From Pseudalkalibacillus sp045920555 (GTDB taxonomy: Bacteria; Bacillota; Bacilli; Bacillales; Fictibacillaceae), in the NCBI RefSeq assembly GCF_045920555.1, contig NZ_CP174509.1, positions 3,472,001 to 3,536,000 on the forward strand: a stretch of DNA of 64,000 nt, written 5' to 3'. Below the pieces are notes generated by a model, which was given only the letters and a program-made list of their open reading frames with translations, was not told where the DNA came from and made no database searches. Shown here piece by piece: positions 59,937-64,000 of this stretch. How positions within the stretch are numbered: position 1 is the first letter of the stretch; each line of letters begins with the position of its first letter. A program made the translations under genes and the position numbers.

Positions 59937-61139
59937 TTATTTTGATTGATCAGTCAGCAGTTTTTTTGATAAAGGATATACGCCTATGCTTTGTACAATC
60001 AATGATATGAGGACCACCGCAAATGTAAGGGAAATGATGAACTCTGCATTCTGGTCTGCTTTTGATTGAAGGCTCAACAGTAAAAACACAGACATGGATC
60101 CTTTCAGTCCAGCCCAGCTAAGCAGCAGTGATTCTTTTCCGGTGATCTTTTTCCGCCAAAAGGGGAAGATTCTAGTCGCCCCTGTGATTATGATAAATCT
60201 CACAACTAATGAGATGACAAAAATGAGGAAAGCTAGGCCCCAGAACTCAAACGAGAATAGATAGTTCGCAGATGTGATTCCGATAAGCAAAAATAACAAC
60301 GATAAAATGGAAATTTTAATCACGCCCCAAAAGCCGTCCAAAGACTCTCGAAAATGCTCCCCTTTTAGCGTGCGATCAAATTCATACGAAAGCGTTATCC
60401 CGGCGAAAACGGTAGCCAATACTCCTGAAAAGCCAAAATGTTCGGCAATATTAAAGATACCGTATGCAAGAATGATGCTAAGCATCACCTGGTATTCTTT
60501 ATGGTGGGTAACATGGACAGCTTTGCTGAACAGCCATCCGAACACCAAACCGACAACAACACCACCAAAGGAGACAATCAAAAATTCACTCAAAAAACCC
60601 GCAATTGAAAAAGACTTATCTTTCAGGAAAACCCCTGAAATTACGGAGAATATCACAATACTTGTCCCATCATTTATCATCGATTCACCTTCAAGGACAT
60701 CAGCCATCATCTCGTCTCCTGAAGATTTTTGGAGAACAGAGACGACAGAAACAGGATCTGTCGGTGTCAATATGGAAGCTGCCAAGATAGCACCAAGAAA
60801 TGAGAGCGATCCTCCTATTCCGCTGACAACATAAATCAATGTCCCTAAAAGAAGTACAGTGAGCAAAATACCGATTGTAGCTAGAAAGCTGATGATTCCC
60901 CCATTTCTTTTCAATGCCGAAAAGGGAAAACGATAGGCCGCAGTAAACAAAAGTCCAGGTAAAAAGATATGGTAGATCGTATCTTCTGAAACTTGGATGG
61001 AAGAAAAATACGGAATGAAAAAAAGCCCGATGCCCAGAAGTATCAAAACCGTCGGGACAGGAAAACCTTCTTTCTTTTTATCAATTGTAAAGACGAAATA
61101 GCCTATGAATAAGAGAATGATGTATGGTGCAATAGACAT
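59937..61139 (-). CDS. CPA1-family sodium(potassium)/proton antiporter
   Basis: 400-residue membrane protein with about 12 spans. Ion-binding motifs of the NhaP branch are present: TPTDPVSV (Asp128) and EGESMINDGTS (Asn156-Asp157). It lacks the long cytoplasmic tail of NhaK-type proteins. Exports sodium or related cations for proton uptake, useful for pH and salt tolerance. Single-gene unit. Confidence 0.9.
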   Translation of the reverse strand: MSIAPYIILLFIGYFVFTIDKKKEGFPVPTVLILLGIGLFFIPYFSSIQVSEDTIYHIFLPGLLFTAAYRFPFSALKRNGGIISFLATIGILLTVLLLGTLIYVVSGIGGSLSFLGAILAASILTPTDPVSVVSVLQKSSGDEMMADVLEGESMINDGTSIVIFSVISGVFLKDKSFSIAGFLSEFLIVSFGGVVVGLVFGWLFSKAVHVTHHKEYQVMLSIILAYGIFNIAEHFGFSGVLATVFAGITLSYEFDRTLKGEHFRESLDGFWGVIKISILSLLFLLIGITSANYLFSFEFWGLAFLIFVISLVVRFIIITGATRIFPFWRKKITGKESLLLSWAGLKGSMSVFLLLSLQSKADQNAEFIISLTFAVVLISLIVQSIGVYPLSKKLLTDQSK

Positions 61140-61292
61140 TTCTTTTCCTCCTATCCATTTTTGTTTTAGTTGGTCAAGTATCTGTTAATACTATTCCTAG
61201 GTAGTTTGATAGTTAAACCACATTTCATTTAAGGAGACTAAAGAGTCGGTCGCTCTGTCCCGCAAAAAAATACAGCTTAAGGAGCCATTGGT

Positions 61293-62147
61293 ATGGAAGC
61301 GCATCCTCGAAAGAGTCATAAAACGTATTGCAATAGTGAGTATGGAATATTGAAAAGGGTCATTCTGTGTGAACCTCATTACATGAGGATCCGTGATATC
61401 ATCAATGAAACTCAAAAAAGGTTCAAGGAGGAAGGCATACATATCGATCTTGCTGTCGAACAACATAACCAATTTATCAAAACTTTACAAAACCATGGGG
61501 TGGAGGTAATCCTACTCCCTTATCATGAAAAATTCCCTGAACAAGTGTTTACACGGGATATCGGCTTTACATTGGGTCAGACCCTTTTTGTTTCTACGAT
61601 GGGAAGTGATATAAGAAGAGGGGAAGAAAATGTTGTCAAGCAATGGCTTGATGATGAGGAACTGCCTTATTTCAAAATCGGGGAAGACAAAATCGAGGGC
61701 GGAGACGTCATCATTGACCGGGATACCATTTATATAGGTTTAAGTTACCGTACAGCTCAAAAAGCAGTCGATCATTTAAAGAGCGTTTTGACCCAATACG
61801 ATGTGATTGCCATTCCATTTACAGAAAAATATCTGCATCTCGATTGTGTCTTTAATGTTATTTCCCCTGATGTGGCTTTGATTTTTCCACCTGCCCTGAA
61901 TAAAAGAGAGATCGACTTTTTCACTTCTCGTTATGAATTGATAGAAGTGACCGGTGAAGAACAATTTACACTCGGGACGAATGTGTTAGCGATCGGAAAT
62001 AAAAAAATTTTAAGCCTTCCGGTCAACAAAAAAGTAAACAAAAAGCTGCGTGAGAAAGGTTTCGAGGTAATAGAAGTGGATATATCTGAAATCATCAAAT
62101 CTGGAGGATCTTTCCGTTGCTGCACTCTTCCATTATTGCGTGGCTGA
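61293..62147 (+). CDS. Dimethylarginine dimethylaminohydrolase-like protein
   Basis: Guanidine-modifying superfamily enzyme of 284 residues. Seen: FTRDIGF, the acidic EGGD at 135-138, catalytic His182 (YLHLDCVF) and Cys276 or Cys277 in SFRCCTLPL. Resembles DDAH and B. subtilis YkgA rather than arginine deiminase, since it is shorter and has no arc genes nearby. Substrate not determinable. AAGGAG lies 8 nt before the ATG. Confidence 0.85.
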   Translation: MEAHPRKSHKTYCNSEYGILKRVILCEPHYMRIRDIINETQKRFKEEGIHIDLAVEQHNQFIKTLQNHGVEVILLPYHEKFPEQVFTRDIGFTLGQTLFVSTMGSDIRRGEENVVKQWLDDEELPYFKIGEDKIEGGDVIIDRDTIYIGLSYRTAQKAVDHLKSVLTQYDVIAIPFTEKYLHLDCVFNVISPDVALIFPPALNKREIDFFTSRYELIEVTGEEQFTLGTNVLAIGNKKILSLPVNKKVNKKLREKGFEVIEVDISEIIKSGGSFRCCTLPLLRG

Positions 62148-62150
62148 ATT

Positions 62151-62178
62151 CAAAAAGACGCTGATATCAGCGTCTTTT
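62151..62178. terminator. Bidirectional terminator
   Basis: Perfect AAAAAGACGCTGAT / ATCAGCGTCTTTTT hairpin between the convergent DDAH-like and VanW genes. Confidence 0.9.
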
Positions 62179-62179
62179 T

Positions 62180-63124
62180 TCACTGTTCGTTTTGTGGATT
62201 GAAAATATGGATTTCTTCTTTGAAATGGATTTCTTCCGGGAGAGCAGTCGAAGCTTTCGGTACTTTCCGCGGCTCATAATTGATCACTTCAGATGAATAA
62301 AGTTTTACGACCATGCTTCCACCATATCGTTTAGCGCGTATCAGAATCGGTTGGTTGTATTTGTTCTGAAAGCGGAAATCGGGTCCATACCAGCTTACGG
62401 TCGCATCACGTCCAGATGGTACATAGGGAACCCGTTTACTATGCGAATACCGTTCCACGATTGTTAGTCCTGCCCGGTCAACCGCATTGAACAAGGTTGA
62501 AGAAACCTGGCAAATCCCTCCTCCTATCCCCTCGGACAATTCACCCCTGACAATAATAGGAGCCCGCATATAACCCTTTGCTTTTGTCCGCTTCCCGACA
62601 ACTTTGTTGAATGAGAAAGTCTCACCAGGATAGATGACGTGATTATCAATCGCTTCTGCGGCAAGAGTTATATTGTGCGAACGGCTTTCATTTTTGGAAT
62701 TGAAGTAGGTTACGTATTGACCGATCTGATGAACACGGATATGTGCAAGCAATTCACTATCGACTTTCGGGTAGATGTCCATTTCCGGCACTTCTATTTT
62801 CGATGGCCCATCCCCATAGAAATAAGCATTGAACTGCTCCCTGAACATTTGCCGATCAAGCCTGTAACCAACCTCACCAGGAATGATTTGCCCAAGATCA
62901 TCAAGCTTTGCATTTACAGGAGCACGGTAAATCTGTTGATCAAGTTTTTGGATAAATAGGTTGTATTTTTCTATATCGAGCATCGGAGTATCGGGAATGT
63001 GCATGGAAAAGTCTTCCCGATTAACGACTGCAATAGTCTCTTCTTGCTGCGTCACCGTTAAACTGTCAGGTTGCTCGATAGGCTGAGCAAACATAAAAAG
63101 GGCAGCCATCCAAATATGTAGCAT
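62180..63124 (-). CDS. VanW-family secreted protein
   Basis: 314 residues with a very short N-terminal hydrophobic segment (about 1-15), probably a weak signal or anchor, a polar region, and the VanW domain (about 165-285: FSFNKVVGKRTKAKGY, GGGICQVSSTLFNA, YSHSKRVPYVP). Some VanW proteins sit in glycopeptide-resistance clusters, but no such genes are here; the function of stand-alone members is unknown. Wall-associated role inferred. Confidence 0.87.
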   Translation of the reverse strand: MLHIWMAALFMFAQPIEQPDSLTVTQQEETIAVVNREDFSMHIPDTPMLDIEKYNLFIQKLDQQIYRAPVNAKLDDLGQIIPGEVGYRLDRQMFREQFNAYFYGDGPSKIEVPEMDIYPKVDSELLAHIRVHQIGQYVTYFNSKNESRSHNITLAAEAIDNHVIYPGETFSFNKVVGKRTKAKGYMRAPIIVRGELSEGIGGGICQVSSTLFNAVDRAGLTIVERYSHSKRVPYVPSGRDATVSWYGPDFRFQNKYNQPILIRAKRYGGSMVVKLYSSEVINYEPRKVPKASTALPEEIHFKEEIHIFNPQNEQ

Positions 63125-63261
63125 CGTACATTACCTCCCTGCCTTAGTATGGACTTGATGCTCTCCTTTAATGTAACTGTTCTTCCCTTTTGAACAACTA
63201 AATTCAAGACAATTCAACCAATAAATTTTGACATCCGGAAAAATATGATGTAAATTACATG

Positions 63262-63306
63262 ATAGACGAACATTTCATTTTATTTATAGTTAAAACATTC
63301 GTTTTT
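63262..63306 (+). promoter_or_regulatory. Possible PurR box pair upstream of guaC
   Basis: CGAACATT at 63267-63274 and, inverted, AACATTCGTTTTT at 63294-63306 resemble two PurBoxes with CGAA cores. Match is partial and the spacing is slightly long. Confidence 0.3.
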
Positions 63307-63319
63307 AGGGGTGTGAATG

Positions 63320-64000
63320 ATGGAAAATGTGTTTGATTATGAAGATATCCAATTGATTCCCGCAAAATGTATAGTGAATAGCCGATCTGAGTGTGATACA
63401 ACGGTAAGATTAGGCGACCATACATTCAAGTTGCCAGTGGTGCCTGCAAATATGCAGACGATCATAGATGAGAAGATCGCAATTTCCTTAGCGGAAAATG
63501 GATACTTCTATATAATGCATCGTTTTCAACCAGAGGAGCGACTCTCCTTTATTGAAAATATGAAATCACGTGAATTGATCGCTTCCATCAGTGTAGGTGT
63601 CAAAGAGGAAGAGTACGGATTTATCTTGCAACTGGCAAATGAGAACCTTATACCTGATTTCATTACGATCGATATTGCACACGGCCATTCCAATGCTGTG
63701 ATAGAGATGATCCAGCATATCAAAAAACACCTGCCTCAAAGCTTCGTTATTGCAGGGAACGTCGGAACCCCGGAAGCTGTAAGGGAATTGGAACATGCTG
63801 GTGCAGATGCCACAAAAGTCGGTATTGGACCTGGAAAAGTATGCATCACGAAAATTAAAACCGGATTCGGTACTGGTGGCTGGCAATTAGCTGCGTTACG
63901 TTGGTGTGCAAAAGCTGCAAGCAAACCGATCATTGCTGACGGAGGCATCCGTACCCATGGGGATATTGCTAAATCAATACGCTTTGGCGCTTCTATGGTC
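63320..64000 (+). CDS. guaC: GMP reductase (partial, cut by window end)
   Basis: Reductively deaminates GMP to IMP with NADPH, feeding guanine nucleotides back to the pool. 227 codons are inside the window. N-terminus MENVFDYEDIQLIPAK, the GNVGTPEAV loop and the active-site segment GIGPGKVCITK with its Cys are clear, as is DGGIRTHGD. The second of two adjacent ATGs is preferred because it lies farther from the AGGGGTG site. The 3' end, about 100 codons by family length, is outside. Confidence 0.95.
   Translation, partial: MENVFDYEDIQLIPAKCIVNSRSECDTTVRLGDHTFKLPVVPANMQTIIDEKIAISLAENGYFYIMHRFQPEERLSFIENMKSRELIASISVGVKEEEYGFILQLANENLIPDFITIDIAHGHSNAVIEMIQHIKKHLPQSFVIAGNVGTPEAVRELEHAGADATKVGIGPGKVCITKIKTGFGTGGWQLAALRWCAKAASKPIIADGGIRTHGDIAKSIRFGASMV

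Noticed and set aside
62180..63124. VanW protein as evidence of glycopeptide resistance
   Set aside because: No vanHAX or VanRS-like genes in the window; stand-alone VanW proteins are common in spore formers.

Overview
The window is a 64 kb piece of chromosome from an endospore-forming member of the Bacillaceae. It carries sigF with spoIIAA/spoIIAB, the whole spoVA operon, spoIIM, spmAB, two sporulation D,D-carboxypeptidases and mciZ. The genes have Gram-positive ribosome binding sites, Bacillus-type start codon use and Rho-independent terminators. From memory, gene order follows the Bacillus subtilis chromosome from fer/serA through resE-A, spmAB, scpAB, the rib operon, lysA, spoVA, sigF, deoB, xerD, fur, spoIIM, nudF and mciZ. 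The proteins are diverged enough that this is a related genus or species rather than B. subtilis itself. The window ends inside guaC.

Layout. 1-4.9 kb: ferredoxin, pyrophosphatase, serA, a PHP phosphatase and an M23/LysM hydrolase. 5.1-11.9 kb: resE, resD, resC, resB, resA and rluB (redox control and cytochrome c maturation). 12-16.4 kb: spmB, spmA and dacB behind a sigma-E-type promoter, then a type III polyketide synthase/methyltransferase pair and a tiny YjcZ-like gene. 16.5-19.5 kb: scpA/scpB (condensin partners), ypuF and ribT. 19.9-24 kb: ribD-E-BA-H behind an FMN riboswitch. 24.3-26.5 kb: ppiB, and lysA behind a lysine riboswitch. 26.5-34.7 kb: spoVAA-AF, sigF, spoIIAB, spoIIAA and dacF, with recognisable sigma-G, sigma-H and sigma-F-like promoters. 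35-42 kb: deoB, two purine nucleoside phosphorylases, pdp, xerD, yqzK, fur and spoIIM. 42.3-45.4 kb: an endonuclease Q-like protein, nudF, mciZ and an aldo-keto reductase. 45.5-52 kb: an acetoacetate/ketone-body operon (two thiolases, CoA transferase, AtoE-like transporter) divergent from an HMG-CoA lyase. 52.3-64 kb is more mosaic: FAD oxidoreductase, haloacid dehalogenase-like HAD, TVP38 protein, an MFS remnant, a small toxin locus, a GntR/ABC/ECF-sigma operon, an antiporter, a DDAH-like hydrolase, a VanW protein and guaC.

The most interesting signal is at 55.4-55.74 kb. A 28-codon holin-like toxin gene is preceded by an extended -10 promoter. It is overlapped at its 3' end by a predicted antisense RNA with its own promoter and terminator, and the two ends of the toxin mRNA are complementary. 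This has the anatomy of a type I toxin-antitoxin module of the TxpA/RatA or BsrG/SR4 kind. A second theme is a dispersed palindromic repeat present four times (1.2, 19.7, 23.5 and 42.0 kb). Its outer arms differ between copies but still pair within three of the four, and two copies carry different inserts of about 190-200 bp in the loop. A third is the tandem pair of purine nucleoside phosphorylases, one of which has an Asp where the other keeps the 6-oxopurine-specifying Asn.
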